Source of the DNA: Coriolopsis trogii
Taxonomy: Eukaryota; Basidiomycota; Agaricomycetes; Polyporales; Polyporaceae
Direction of reading: 5' to 3'
DNA length: 64,000 nt
NCBI GenBank assembly: GCA_020543525.1
Contig: JAHYIO010000033.1
Coordinates: forward strand, 2,852,001-2,916,000
Part shown: one piece after another, positions 26,610 to 38,738 of the stretch
Layout of the letters: each line of letters opens with the position of its first letter
Numbering within the stretch: position 1 is the stretch's first letter
Program-made: the position numbers and the translations under genes
The notes under the pieces: model-generated
Seen by the model: only the letters and a program-made list of their open reading frames with translations
Databases searched by the model: none
What the model was told of the DNA's origin: nothing

Positions 26610-26948
26610 CCCAGCCCTGTCTCCTCTTTACCCTATTCTATGCTCTCACCATGCTATCGCTACGCTGCGTCCTCGTATAATTGCCCCTCACCGCTCACTT
26701 GCCTTACTATACAGCGCATATGTATATTACAATACAATGGATTTCCTGCTAGTACTTATGCACACATAGACTAATGGCCCTCATGTCATGGATGTTCACA
26801 CTGCAACCGATACACACATATTCGGCGAGTACTCGCATGGCAATCCGTCTTAAGGAAATTCTTACAGCATGGCTACAGTAATACTGAACTCGAACCGTCC
26901 ATCCTCCAACTAGTGTGCTGCTACATGCCCTGCATGTCTTGTTCATCT
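26610..26948. other. Convergent 3' region, RIM2 and ARP2
   Basis: A 339-bp tail-to-tail interval, AT-richer than its neighbours (TATGTATATTACAATACAAT near 26720), as expected for polyadenylation signals. No gene is seen. Confidence 0.5.
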
Positions 26949-28475
26949 CTAGTTCTCGCCACGGCCAAGCTTGTCCAGGGCCCGCGCACCCTGCTCGAAC
27001 CACTCCTCCCGCGATACCCAGAACTCCTCGCGACCCTTCATGATGTCTGCGAGCACGGCACCACCGAGGAAGACCATGTGCTTCCGGCGTGGAGGATCTT
27101 CAATACGAATTTTGAATTTCTGCATATCGACAGATGTTAAAGACGCTGTACAAGTCTACGGGCGGAGAGAAACGCACGTTCAGTCGTGAAGGGTCGCCAT
27201 TGAGCACCCGAGTGAGATAGAGCTGTTTCATCTCCTTCTCGAGTCGACTCGGCAGGCCAGGGTACATACTCGAACCACCAGAGAGGACAATATGCTTGTA
27301 CAGCTCGCCGCGTAGGTCGACTGCTGCTGCTTGGATCGTCTGGAAGAGCATTTCTACCGCGCGTGGGATGAGACAAGAACTATGACTCTTGGAGAGATGA
27401 CTTACCTGCTACTCCTGGCTGCTCGACATCGACTAGATGCGGCTGGAACATGCATTCTGGTGCTTCGAAACGCTCTGATCCTATCCTGATGACCCGTCCA
27501 TCAGGAAGCTACAGTGCACAAGAACGTGAATTCACTGCGCGTATTATCCGGGAGACCATTGCTCACCGTGTAGCTCTCCACCAGAACGGTTGTCTCCTCT
27601 GCTAGCCGCGTGTCGAGGTCAAGGTCGTAGCTGACGTAGCAAAGCTTCTCCTTGATTTCGCGCACGGTCTCGAAGTCGGCCGTACGGTTGAATGCGTACC
27701 CTCGCATGAGCAACAGCTTGATCAGATAGCGCGTAACGTCACGGCCAGCGATATCGAGTCGTCTTGTCAGATGCGGGAGTGAGAATCCGTCATACACGGG
27801 TACGATGTGAGTTACACCATCTCCGGAGTCAACAACGACGCCCGTAGTCAGACCTGAGTCGCACAGAGGGATTATCGGTGTTCTACTTCTTCAGGGACGG
27901 AGGGAAGGGACACACGTACCTTGCGCATAAAGCGTGAGGACAGCCTGAATGGCAACGTACACTCCCTGGAAACCGTACTCCTCGAACATGACCTGGGCCA
28001 TGCGCACCCTGTTTGCTTTGGGGTTCATGGGCGGCTCAGTGAGCAGGACCTTGCGACCCCGGGTGTCGACGCGGAGCTTCTCGTCGAAGGTATAGTCCCA
28101 GAGGAGCTTCATGTCCTCCCAATTGCGCACAATACCGTGTTCCATTGGCTGCGTGACCTGGAGGTAGTTGCGGTTCTCTGCGGCCTCGTCGCCGATCATG
28201 ACATCCTTAATCACTGCTGAACCCCCGACGCGCTCTTCGGCGCGCAGAATTGGTCGACCGACGATGGAGGGGAACACTGTGTGACTAACATATCAGGACC
28301 TGCGAGAATGCATATCGGTAGGGAAGACGAGCCATGTTCTGGGAAGTTGGATCCGGCGTAGCCTACTTTCACGAACTGCGAGGACGGGATAATGAGTACG
28401 GGGTAAGGCGGGGTCGATGGACGAGATACCTACTCCGGTACCGTTGTCAACGACGAGAGGCACTGATGGGTCCAT
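26949..28475 (-). CDS. ARP2: Actin-related protein 2 (Arp2/3 complex subunit)
   Basis: Actin-fold subunit of the Arp2/3 complex, which nucleates branched actin at endocytic sites. The start is [14 protein letters not shown] (phosphate-1 loop). After introns come [45 protein letters not shown] and [10 protein letters not shown]. Then follow [74 protein letters not shown] and a C-terminal [11 protein letters not shown]...EEW. The ending LGRGEN stops at 26949-26951. The [11 protein letters not shown] and ARP2-like linkers separate it from conventional actin. It is about 390 residues long. The junction EH|VF appears to need a GC rather than GT donor at 28331-28332. It shares an upstream region with the BRPF-like gene. 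Confidence 0.94.
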
Positions 28476-28747
28476 AGCGGGTTAGGAGAAGAGATAAGCA
28501 GGAGGTCGTCGTTGGGGTCGTCGTCGATGTCCAAGATGGAGGCGGGGGACTCGACTTCGAGCACGCTGCGCCGCTCCAGGCGCTTCCGCCCGCTTCGCGC
28601 TTGTCGAGTCGCGCGTCGCGGGCGAGTGCCACTGTTTCGCTATTGACCACCATCCTCTGCTCCCCGTTCTCTGCTCACCACGCCACTCGCGTCTTGGCTC
28701 GCGCAAATATTGCGATTGGTGCTGCGTAGAACGCGTGCTGGACCGTC
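28476..28747. promoter_or_regulatory. Shared divergent promoter, ARP2 and BRPF-like gene
   Basis: 272 bp between head-to-head start codons. The region is GC-rich near ARP2 (28500-28640) and AT-richer near 28640-28735. No TATA box is obvious. Inferred to be bidirectional. Confidence 0.45.
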
Positions 28748-31700
28748 ATGGCGCGCGGAGTGGCTTCGCCTGCGCCCAATGCATTGCCGAGAGTCTCCTT
28801 CGTAAAGGTTTCCGACGAAGTGAACCAGAAGAATCCTGGGGTACATGACAATGTTGCGAAAACGTACGGATGTGAGTATGTGCTACCTGCTGTCCGCCAG
28901 TCTTCTAAAGTCTTTCAGACAACGACGGCTCCGAGTTCCAGCGCCCGGAGCACTACATCCGTTACATTGGTATGTTGTATGTCGCGGCGTGCAACTGTAC
29001 GACCTGAGTACGTGCCTACAGAGCCGCTTGAAAGTGACCTGGCCGTTCAGGTGGAGTATGACATGGATGAGCAAGGTACGCCTTGCAGTAGGCTATCGCA
29101 TGCAGGGTACCTATGTCTTTTGCAGATCAAGAGTGGCTCGACGCGCTCAATGCAGAACGTAAAGCCCATCAGCTTGACAAAGTGTCCTACGAGACATTTG
29201 AGATTGTGATGGACCGTCTGGAGAAGGAGTGGTTTGACCTGGTGCGTCTTCTCTCCTGTACTCTCACGACGGTCGATGCGACTGGCTCTCGCAGACCAAG
29301 AATATCCCCAAATCCGACATGGCGCTTCCTTCCGAGGATTCCACATGCGCGATATGTGACGATTCGGAAGGAGAGAACACGAATGCGATAGTCTTCTGCG
29401 ATGGGTGTAATCTCGCCGTCCATCAAGGTATGTCGCCATTGTATGCCACGCATTGTTCTCGTCCTGACCATGTAGACTGCTACGGTGTGCCGTATATTCC
29501 TGAGGGGCAGTGGCTATGTCGAAAGTGCACCGTCTCTCCGGAGAATCCAGTGGTACATCACTTCCCGATAATCTCGGAGATACTCGTCCTGACAACTTCT
29601 TTGAGACAGTCATGCATCCTATGTCCTAACGAGGGCGGTGCGTTCAAGCAAACGGTTTCCGGCGAGTGGGTTCATCTTTTATGCGCCATATGGATCCCCG
29701 AGACCAGCGTCGCGAACGACGTGTTCATGGAGCCCATCACGGGAGTTGACAAGATATCGAAACAGCGCTGGAGATTGGTGAGTGCCTGCTGTCATCATAC
29801 ACCAGGGGCAACATCTCGCGCAATGCGCTGCTGCAGGGATCTTCGGCGCCGGTGATACCTTGTCTCATACTCATCTCTTGTAGAGGTGTTCTGTATGCGA
29901 TATCAAGTACGGCGCGTGTGTACAGTGCACCAAGCCGAGTTGCTTTACTGCCTTCCATGCAACCTGTGCGAGGAAGGAGAAACTCCTCATGCCCATGAAA
30001 GCAACTCAAGGTTCGGAGGCGCCAACGCTAGCCTGTTATTGCGAGAAACACTTACCAGTAAGATGTTCCTTTGCGTGGTGACTCGCGTAAAACTAAAACT
30101 GACGATGTCGTTTCAGCACGAACAGTACGAGTTGCGTGCCGCTATGCGCCGAGATCAACAGAGTAACACCATGGACGGGGACGGCGCACACCCCCATGCC
30201 AAGTCCAACAAGACCATGCGCGCATATAACAAACAGTACAAGCCAGGACCGCCGCTAGTACCACGTATTGTCGTCAATCGTATTCTGCAGTACATACACA
30301 AGATCCATATCCGTCACAAACAGGAGTTTGTACATCTGGTATGTAAGTACTGGAGCTTGAAGCGAGAGGCGAGGCGTGGTGCCCCGCTCTTGAAACGGTT
30401 ACACCTTGAGCCTTGGACGGCACTTTCTGGGAGCAAGCAACAGACGGATGAGGAGAAGGCCATGAAGTTAGATGTGAGAACGACAACTCTTGCACTGTAT
30501 GCACACAACTGACAATATGCCATAGCATCTGAAGCGAATCCAGCAAGACCTCATGAGGCTCCGCAGTATTGCAGATATCGTTCGGAAACGCGAGCGTACG
30601 AAGCGCGATCAAGCTGATGCGATACAGAATGTCCTTCTACACTTCTTCTTCCCGCACGAGGGTTTCCTGAGACTGGCGTTTGAAAACATCACATCGTACG
30701 TCAAGTTTGTTTTGTTCAACTTGAGGCGACTGACATCAGAATTAGGCTCGATCGCCAAGAATACTTCAAGTCCCCTGTGAGCAAAGCCGAGGTGCCAGAT
30801 TACTACGACATCATCAAACACCCCATGTGTTGGGATATGATCGACCAGAAACTTGACCGACACGAGTATCTCGACCTCTCTGAGTTCAAGGTGAGAGATC
30901 CTTCATCTCCTTGTGCCGGTTCAGATGACCTGAGAATGCGTTAGCATGATGTAAACCTCGTCCTTGAGAACGCCATGACTTATAATCAAGTCAACACACC
31001 GTTTTACAAGACGGCCCTTCGCATACAGGCTGCAGCAAATATTGAACTTGCCAAGTTGGACAGGCTTATGCACCACCCCTCAGTCACAGAACTATCGGAT
31101 CCTCCTGTTCTACCACCAGAGCCCCGTGTAGGTGAGAAGATTGAGCCTGGGACCACACCCCACCCCACAACCCCGGAGCCTTCCCTGCCACGCATTGGCG
31201 ATCTGGAGCCTCCGCTTGATTTACTCAATCTAATCGTTTCCGAGGAGCTGATACGCTCAGACACGAATATCATCGTCACGAACACACCTATCGACTCGCT
31301 CCTAAGCTACGAGCTACCCCTCCTCCGCCCTCCCGCTCCGCCTCCTCCTCCGCCTACGTCCTCTCGGGAGAAGTCTCAAAAGCCGCAGAGGCGAAAGCCG
31401 AAGTTCGACAGAAAGACGATGCTCGAACGCAAGAAGCAGGAGCGCAAGATGGCTCTCGACGCATCTCCTGGCTTTCGCGCGCCTCGGACCCGAGCTGGCC
31501 GCGCTGCTGCAGTCGCGTTCGAGACAGAGGCGAATGGAGCGCCACAGACAGCCGAAGCGGAGGAACCCGTGGCGGGTCCGTCGTCTGTGGCTGATGTCGC
31601 CTCTGCCCCTGGTAAAGTGGAGAAGCCGCCGAGGCGGCCGCGCAAGTCTGCTGCAGCTGCCACGGGTCTACAAATGGCACCCGCTGTGGTCGACGACGTT

Positions 31701-33918
31701 GATAGCAGACAGTCGTTCAAGATGTTTGAGGTCGGATGGATTTTGCCCGCAGACCATAGACGGGGCGGGAGGGCGCCGGTCGAGCGACAGCCACCGCCAC
31801 CACCTCGGAAGCGTACGAAGAGTTGTGAGTGTTATCGGCCTTTAGTTTGGCTCTTCCAGTCTGACCAACATTTGTAGCACACGGCAAGGCTCGTGTATCC
31901 GATCCGGGTCCAGGCATGACAACAGGTCCTGCAGAGGAAGACCCCATTCCTGCATCCGTCTCGGCTGGAGATGTGCTATCTACAAGTGGCACAAGTGAAC
32001 CCGTAGCCCCTCCTGTGGCGTCTCCATCACGAGCTTCCGAACCGCCTTCTTCGTCCACGGCACAGGATCAGGTGTTCGTGCCAGAAGCTCCGCCGTCCGA
32101 CGCCATCGCCCCTGGCCCTATTGTCAATCAAACAGATACTATACCGCAACCTGTCTTCGAGTCTACATGCGAGTCTATACACTCGTTTGCGGCGTCTCCG
32201 ATCTTGCCCCATTCAGACGGTGTCGCGATGACGGAGCCAACAGCTATGCAAGGGATTGACGCAACAGACTCCGTCCACTCAGGGGAACACGAGCTCACTC
32301 TTGACACTTGCCAGAAGGCGGCGCTCTCGCGTCAGCCTTCCGTTGCACCAGGGCCAAGTAGTGACCCAGAGCTACTCGCCCACGTCGAGGAGCCGCCGGC
32401 TGTGGAGACGCAGGCGATACCCATGGATGTGGACGAAGCCCCCTCATCTGCTGTTGAGACCCGAGAGGCAGATGTCACGGCGCAAGAACGACGCGATGGA
32501 GGAACCGCGCCCGTACAAGCATTGCACATGGATGTTTCCGAGCAGGACCTAGACCTTCCCAACGCCGAGGATACCGAGAAGGGCGTGGGCTCAACCTCCC
32601 TGGATGCAGTGCGTCACGATCCGGTCGTTACCTCGGGCATGGACGCGGAGCAGTCATCTACTGCTGGGTCTGCCTCCCGGCCGGAACAGGACAGTGGACC
32701 ACAACCGGAACCGTCAGCGGAAGAAGAGGAGGAGGAAGCGCGAAGACCGATCAAGATCATCTACATCGACAAGCTCGACACGCCCGCGACGCGGCGCGAG
32801 GAAAACCGGAAGAAGAAGGCGGAACGCGAGGCGCGACGCCTTGCTGCGCAAGGGCAGGCGCGAGGGCGAGCTGACGAAGGCGAGGGCGAGGGTGAGGAGC
32901 AACCCATGCCCGTCGCTGGACCGTCGCGGCTGCCCGCCGGGGAGGACGCGATGGACCTCGACTCCGACTCCGATCTGACAGCACTGACAGAGTTCGACTC
33001 AGAGGAGGAAGATGACTATCCACCTGCGCCTAAGGCGAAGTCGCAGCCCTCGTCTGTCGAGAGTCGGAGACAGTCCGCACCGCAGGCAGAGCCGTCGGAA
33101 CCTGGGGCTATCGTGCTTGGTCCGGGCGAGAAGCTCGAAGGAGGCACTCTAGGTGAGTGGGACGCTAAGCTGCGGGAAGATGCGCTGATGTGACTTGGCC
33201 GATGGTCGCAGTCTGGGCAAAACTCGGTACGTTGAGAGTCTTTGCCAATGCGGATGTTCGCTTAGGGACTAATGGCACATAGAATCTTTCCCCTGGTGGC
33301 CGGCGGTCGTGTTCGAAGAGGATGACGCGGAGGTTCCGAAGAGTGTGTTGAACAAGGCTCGTGCTCCGGGCGACTCTTCTGTCGCGCTTGTGCGGTTCTA
33401 TGAGAAGAAGCAAAACGCGAACTGGTGCGCAGTCGCGTCATGTTCTTTTTGTACGTGGCCTCGCTGAACGGAAATGAATCGATGACAGGGCGTGGGTGAA
33501 GCTCAAGAATATGCGCTACTTGGGCGAGGACGATGGTTGGTCTTGAGCTCCTGCTTCACAATGAGGTCATGTGCTAACCTGCGTTGGTTTGAACAGCCCT
33601 CGACGCGCAGATGTTGGCTCCGTCTAGCAAGTATCAGCGGTGGAGGAATATTTATCGGCGGACAGAATGTCGCAATGCCTATCAGTATGTTTGCTAGTAC
33701 GGAATGTCGTGGATTCTTGCTCAGTTCCTGTCATCAGGGATGCACTGGCAGAGATGGAGGCTGAGGGCGAGGCAGTACTTATGCAAGCGCATGCTGCTGA
33801 GGAAGGTACGTACGCGGACTTGAGTATGGTTTGTTGAAAGTCCTAATCGTCGTCGTAAATGCCAGGCTCTGCGCCGACCTCTATGGAGGCTGATAGTCCG
33901 ATGACCGAGATGGAGTGA
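28748..33918 (+). CDS. BRPF/Nto1-like chromatin reader: EPL1, PHD-ZnK-PHD, bromodomain, PWWP
   Basis: Large nuclear scaffold and reader, by family knowledge a subunit of MYST-type histone acetyltransferase complexes (BRPF in animals, NuA3 Nto1 in yeast). The order of domains is as follows. An EPL1-like region has [18 protein letters not shown] and [12 protein letters not shown] near 28793-29130. A first PHD finger ([20 protein letters not shown], then [18 protein letters not shown]) is followed by a zinc knuckle and second PHD ([36 protein letters not shown]). A helical region follows, then a bromodomain near 30770-31030 with [12 protein letters not shown] and the acetyl-lysine Asn in [11 protein letters not shown]. 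After that comes a long acidic/Pro-rich disordered linker with [18 protein letters not shown], and a C-terminal PWWP domain ([16 protein letters not shown]) near 33210-33560. It ends SPMTEME at 33916-33918. There are about 15-18 exons. Confidence 0.92.
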
Positions 33919-35139
33919 TGCTTCAACATTTGTTTGTACTCTAGTACCCTACACAACTGCTTATCTACTACGTTCACGTCTCTCGATCCTTTCTGCAACT
34001 ATAGCCCAGAATCGACTCGCAATTCCAGCTTTCATCGTCGCCCTGTCAACCTGCAATTTCTCCGCACCCGCGTATGGCGGGATCGCGGCAAGCGAGCGGG
34101 CGTGTCCTTACGGAGGAGGTTATCTGTGAGATCCTACTCATAGATAAACCCCCCAGTAGAGACACGCGAACCCGACTAGCCTCCTCCCATGCTGCCAGAA
34201 ATAACTGTTTCGGTGAGTGCGCGGAAGAGGATTGTATGTCGCGGGTGCGCACCCTTTGCTCTCGTCCGGCGATCCTTTTATACATATGTTTCAACCCGCT
34301 TTTGCAGCATGCCACCCGTCAGAGCTGGGGCGGCGCGTCTTGTCTTTGAGGCGCGTTCGCTTTGTCTGTGAGGGGTGGCCGGTGGACGGTCAAAGCGGAA
34401 TGCAAAGAGTGATCCGGAGTTGTGGCCTTTCCATTTGAGATCTTTGTCATTAGTCTCAAGCTGTTCTGAGGCTTGTGTAAGACTTTGTCTACGGTGGCTC
34501 AGGTCCGCGGATTGCTCAAACCCTTTGGTGTCTCACAATATGTGGTTGCAGTTTGTCTCCTACACAACACTCACGAAAGCCTTCGCGCTTGCGAACTGCT
34601 GGAACCCTGTCTATCGTTACTGCGCTAGCGGCTCTATGGTTCACTTGCAGAGTTCGTATAGGCCGCTTCTATCGTGCTCATGTATGAGATTTTCCGACAA
34701 CAATCGTTCTATTGGCCCGTCACGACGAGAATCATGTGTTTCCCGCTCTCCGAGTCTTGCGCCCTCTTGCGCCCTCTCGTGTCCACGTTTGCCCCGCTTG
34801 ACGTCGTCTGCCCCACTACGCTGCGAGCCAGTGCCTGGAGACAGAGCATGCGTTGGACCCAAAACAGGTGGCGTTGAATGACGACAAGGCGCAAGCTGGT
34901 GTGTGTTCAATACTACATTTGGGTCCAGATCCCATCTCGCGCGCGTCTGACCACTACGCCTATGACGTCATTGCCCCACTACTGCCCACTTGCGTCATCT
35001 ATCTGAATCCCATGCAACGCCTCTGCAGGGGTCTCTGCGGGTATATAAACCTCTCGTCGTGGCAGGGATCCTCTCAGAAAACGCATCACCCAATCCTCAG
35101 TCTCTCATCATCTTTACGACTACATCTTACGAACTCATC
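33919..35139. promoter_or_regulatory. Intergenic region with CRE, STRE and TATA elements upstream of the CsbD-like gene
   Basis: No gene is seen between 33919 and about 34900. Close to the downstream gene are a perfect CRE octamer TGACGTCA at 34963-34970, a related TGCGTCAT near 34990, an STRE-type AGGGG at 35027-35031 and a strong TATATAAA at 35042-35049, about 90 bp before the ATG at 35140. This ordered set fits a stress-inducible promoter bound by Atf1/CREB-type bZIP and Msn2-like zinc-finger factors. The sites are read directly; the binding is inferred. Confidence 0.6.
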
Positions 35140-35581
35140 ATGTCCTACAACAACAACGGCGAGCCCAAGTACGTTTTCTGTGATTCATGACAGTCTTTCT
35201 ATTCCGTTGCTGATCTTCGTCTCGTTTCACAGCAAGACCACCGGCCAGTTCCACTCTGTGAAGGGCACGGCCGTCGAGACTATCGGCAACCTCACCGGAG
35301 CCACCACCTGGCAACAGTCCGGCAAGGAGGAGCACGCCCAGGGCGAGGCTGAGTACAACGCCGCTCAGGCCAAGGGCTATGCCGAGGGCACCATCGACAG
35401 GCTCGGCGGCAAGAAGGACGCCGTCGTCGGCGCTGTGACTGGTGACCGTCAGCAGGAGGTATCAGGTGAGTCTGGATGACCTCTTTATCGGATGATTGCA
35501 TGATACTGAACACGGCCTTCTGCAGGCAACATTCGTCACGACAAGGGTCAGACCCAGCAGGAGTTCAACAAGAATGCGTGA
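35140..35581 (+). CDS. CsbD-like small stress protein
   Basis: A 105-residue hydrophilic protein of the CsbD-like family, related to bacterial general-stress proteins and widespread in fungi; the molecular role is unknown. The exons are 35140-35168, 35233-35465 and 35526-35581, each bounded by clear GT-AG sites. The sequence is rich in Gly, Gln, Lys and Ala with the repeating family pattern: [40 protein letters not shown] and [16 protein letters not shown]. It has no signal peptide or membrane segment. The upstream CRE/STRE/TATA arrangement supports stress induction. Such proteins are usually very abundant transcripts in basidiomycetes. Confidence 0.85.
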
Positions 35582-36741
35582 AACCTTCCCACTCGCGAAG
35601 CAAACGCTTGAATTGTATTATATAGATCATGTACTCTATTGCGGCATAATGCACCTAATACGACAAAGGCCCCTATAAAGCACACACTAGGCATAGCAGA
35701 GAATGAGCGCGTCGTCAGTGCGACAGAAGAGACAACAGTTTTCAATCATCTTTCCCGGTTGAGCCGGGGGCAGAATCCATGCATTCGAACTGCGCTGGCA
35801 GTGAGCACTGAGTAAGTACCGAGTACCGAGTACTGGGTGACCAATCTCTTGAAGATTCTTTGGATTAGTCCAACTGCACTCCTGACTTTCGTATTCCCCG
35901 GCGGGTGCGTTGATGGTTGTAACTTGCCACATTGAGCAAGCGCCCATTGTGTGACTGCCGAGGACTATGAGTCTGACTCGAATCTCGATGAGTTGACGCT
36001 GACCGCCTCTTCTCACCTCCATCGCGCGCATAACCATAAGTCCAACAGAAGACCACCATATCTAAGCACAGGGTGGCCTATTGTGTGGGCAAATGAAGAG
36101 TTTCCGGTCGGTCAAGTGACATTGTGTCGAATCTCCAAGGGTACCAATGAAACTTCGGCGCCGGCGTATTTCGGGCACTCTGGATGCGGAAAAGTTCGCC
36201 CGCTCCAACATCGCCCAGGAACACAACATCACAACGTTGGCAGTCCCTGTTCAGGTTTGACGAAGCATGAGAGAATTCCGGATTCTGGACTCGAGGCGCA
36301 AGCGGACACAAATATTACGTTCACGGGGTCGACGCCCTCAACGTGGCTGTACGTGTGTTTCACCGCTTTCCTTAGCTTGTCCACACGTTGCAAATTCTGT
36401 CAGCGACTTCCTGCAGCCTTTCATATACTGGAAGCTGCGATCCTTTCTCAGCCTTCGCATCTTGCCTCATGCCACCCTTTCAGCGCCGGTGTCGACATCT
36501 CATTGGAAATTCCATCTCTCTTCTAGCCTTGAACTGCATTCACGGCGGATCATGATGTCGTACTCGGACGAGGTCCCTCCGGGGCGCCATCGCTTCGAAG
36601 TCAATGTCTAACGCAGCGTGTGTCATGCGAGGAAGCTCCTCATATAATGCAAATCCTGATGGACGATCCCACAATCTTGTCCCGACTGAGTCCGTTCCCC
36701 GTTTATCTCGCAGGGAGGGTGCGCACGATCGGATTGGCAAC
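35582..36741. other. 1.16-kb intergenic region, no gene seen
   Basis: Open frames on both strands (longest 35951-36526, +) lack recognisable domains. A short tandem array of GTACCGA (three copies, last one diverged) lies at 35816-35836. The region contains the 3' end of the CsbD-like gene and the promoter of the third DUF6533 gene. Confidence 0.4.
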
Positions 36742-38384
36742 ATGTCAGACTACACCGCCGCCGAGCTAATCAGTTACTTTGCGACTGGCTTCACTGACGA
36801 TTGCTGCTGGTATGCGGGCGCTGGTGAGTCGATTCTTCTGCAGCGATCCTCGTGACGCGCACGCCATATGCTAAGTTGGCTTTTATGTCCAGCCTTCCTC
36901 GTCTACGACTGGGTCATAACCTTTGGGGACGAAGTTGACCTTTTTTGGCGCCGCCGATGGACAGGCTCGACGCTGCTCTTCGTCCTCAATCGTTATATTG
37001 CGCTGTTGGGCATCGTTATGGCCATGCTCGAGTTGGCCCGTTTGAGTAACGAGGTGCGTGGCAGCGTTGTGCGAGACATTGTCGAGCAATTACTCATGAC
37101 GTCATGTGTATTAGAGGTACTGGACCTGCTCCTCAATGCGATGGCACGATACTAATATGACGTCCACGGTAGTTGCGCCAACATAGTCAAAGCCCAAGGG
37201 GGTTTCAACTACCTCCAGTACTTGCCCTGGGCAGGTGAGTCTTTGGCATTGCTCCGTTGCTCAGAGTTTGAGCTATACTCATCACTACACTCCTAGCTTT
37301 CTCGGGGCTTCGAGCGTATGCCCTTAGCGAGAAAAATGTCCCGATATCACTCCTCGTCGTTCTGCTCGGCTTGGTTCCCTTTGGAATCAATATGGTAATT
37401 CAATCTTTGTCTCATCTAACTCGAAGGTCTCTAATACAATCTTACTAGGGTCAATACGCATATGGCCTTACAGGGACGTACGACGAGATATTTGGCTGCT
37501 CAGCGAGTCTGCCAATCACGGAAGAATTTGCTAGAAAGTGAGTAGTCATGTGGTATTACGCCCATTTCGAGCTCATGAATATCATAGAAGTTCGTCAACT
37601 AGTGCTCCTAGCGATAGCTCACGTCTACTGACTTTCTGCAGTCACAATTGCATCGAGGACGTGCTTGATGGGCTCGGACGTCCTCCTTATAGCTATCACA
37701 TGGTACTCGACTCTCAGATGGAGAGTCCCACATGATACGTCCGCGTGGAGCTCAAGTTCATTGTCGAGTGTTCTGTTGCGTGATGGTATGTCTGAAAATT
37801 CGATACTCGCGCGCAAGTAGCGACTGACGGCTTCGACAGGCACAATATACTTCATGTGGGTCTTCAGCATCCCAACGCCGAATCCTGTACTGTAACTTAC
37901 TTCGCGGAAACGCGTATTCGTCTAGACTTCTACTCGTTCTCAACAGCCTCCACCTCACGTTTACCATGCTATCCGTGAGCCGCACTCTCTCCTAGACGCA
38001 AGACATGCCAATGCTGATACACTGAACGATCCTCTCATAGATTGACGCAATCTTCGAGCCTCTGAGCTACTTCAGCGACTTCACCGAGCCGTAGGTTTCA
38101 CAAGATCACCATTCCATTTCGGTTGTAGGCATACTCACTACTGTGCTCAACCCAGATTCACGACGGTCCTGGTTTCCCGCTTCCTCATCGACCTGCAGTC
38201 CGCCAATCGACGTGCTCTGAAACTCGAGTCTCGCGATCCGCTCTACTGGGACTCGGACACTGCGTTCGTGAGAAGCGTGCATCCGTCCGACAGGGTCATC
38301 GGCGCCCTCGGATCCTCTCTTGTGTTCCACCACGACGACGACGCACTCGGGTCAGACTGCGGCGAAGAGAGTATACCAGCCTGA
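36742..38384 (+). CDS. DUF6533 family multipass membrane protein, copy C
   Basis: Third DUF6533 paralog, more diverged than copies A and B. The start is MSDYTAAELISYFATGF. After an intron comes FLVYDWVITFGDEVDLFWRR with RRWTGSTLLFVLNRYIALLG, the diagnostic block. It continues with LQYLPWA, AFSGLRAYALSEKN, LLVVLLGLVPFGIN, then a GQYAYGLTGTYDEIFGCSAS loop and ASRTCLMGSDVLLIAITWYS. The tail begins VSRFLIDLQSANRRAL, equivalent to the GRFLLNLQ block of copies A and B, and ends HHDDDDALGSDCGEESIPA, stop at 38382-38384. About seven membrane helices are expected; function unknown. It is convergent with the F-box gene, 354 bp apart. Exon edges between 37740 and 38090 are uncertain. Confidence 0.8.
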
Positions 38385-38738
38385 GAAGTTGACGGCTACT
38401 GTAGACTGTAGTCTGCAGCGGTATTGTGATGATTCCGTGGGTGCCTATCAAGAAGAATGCAACTGTATATTACTTCCGTCGGTTCGCGATAGCGGGTGTC
38501 ATGGGTGTCCGTAGAGTCGGCTTGCGCGTGGTCCCGAGGCATGACACTCTCCTACTCCGTTATTCGCTTCGCCGAACAGTCACGGGCACAGGCCAAATCT
38601 CGTTCTAGAGGTAGGTACCCATGGTTTCCTCCCAGATACCACACGACACGACAACATAAAGGTAGTAATGCGACGTACATCAGGTGAATGTACATGTAGC
38701 CGTTCAGCTATCCATAAAACCCATTTTCTCGACCTATC

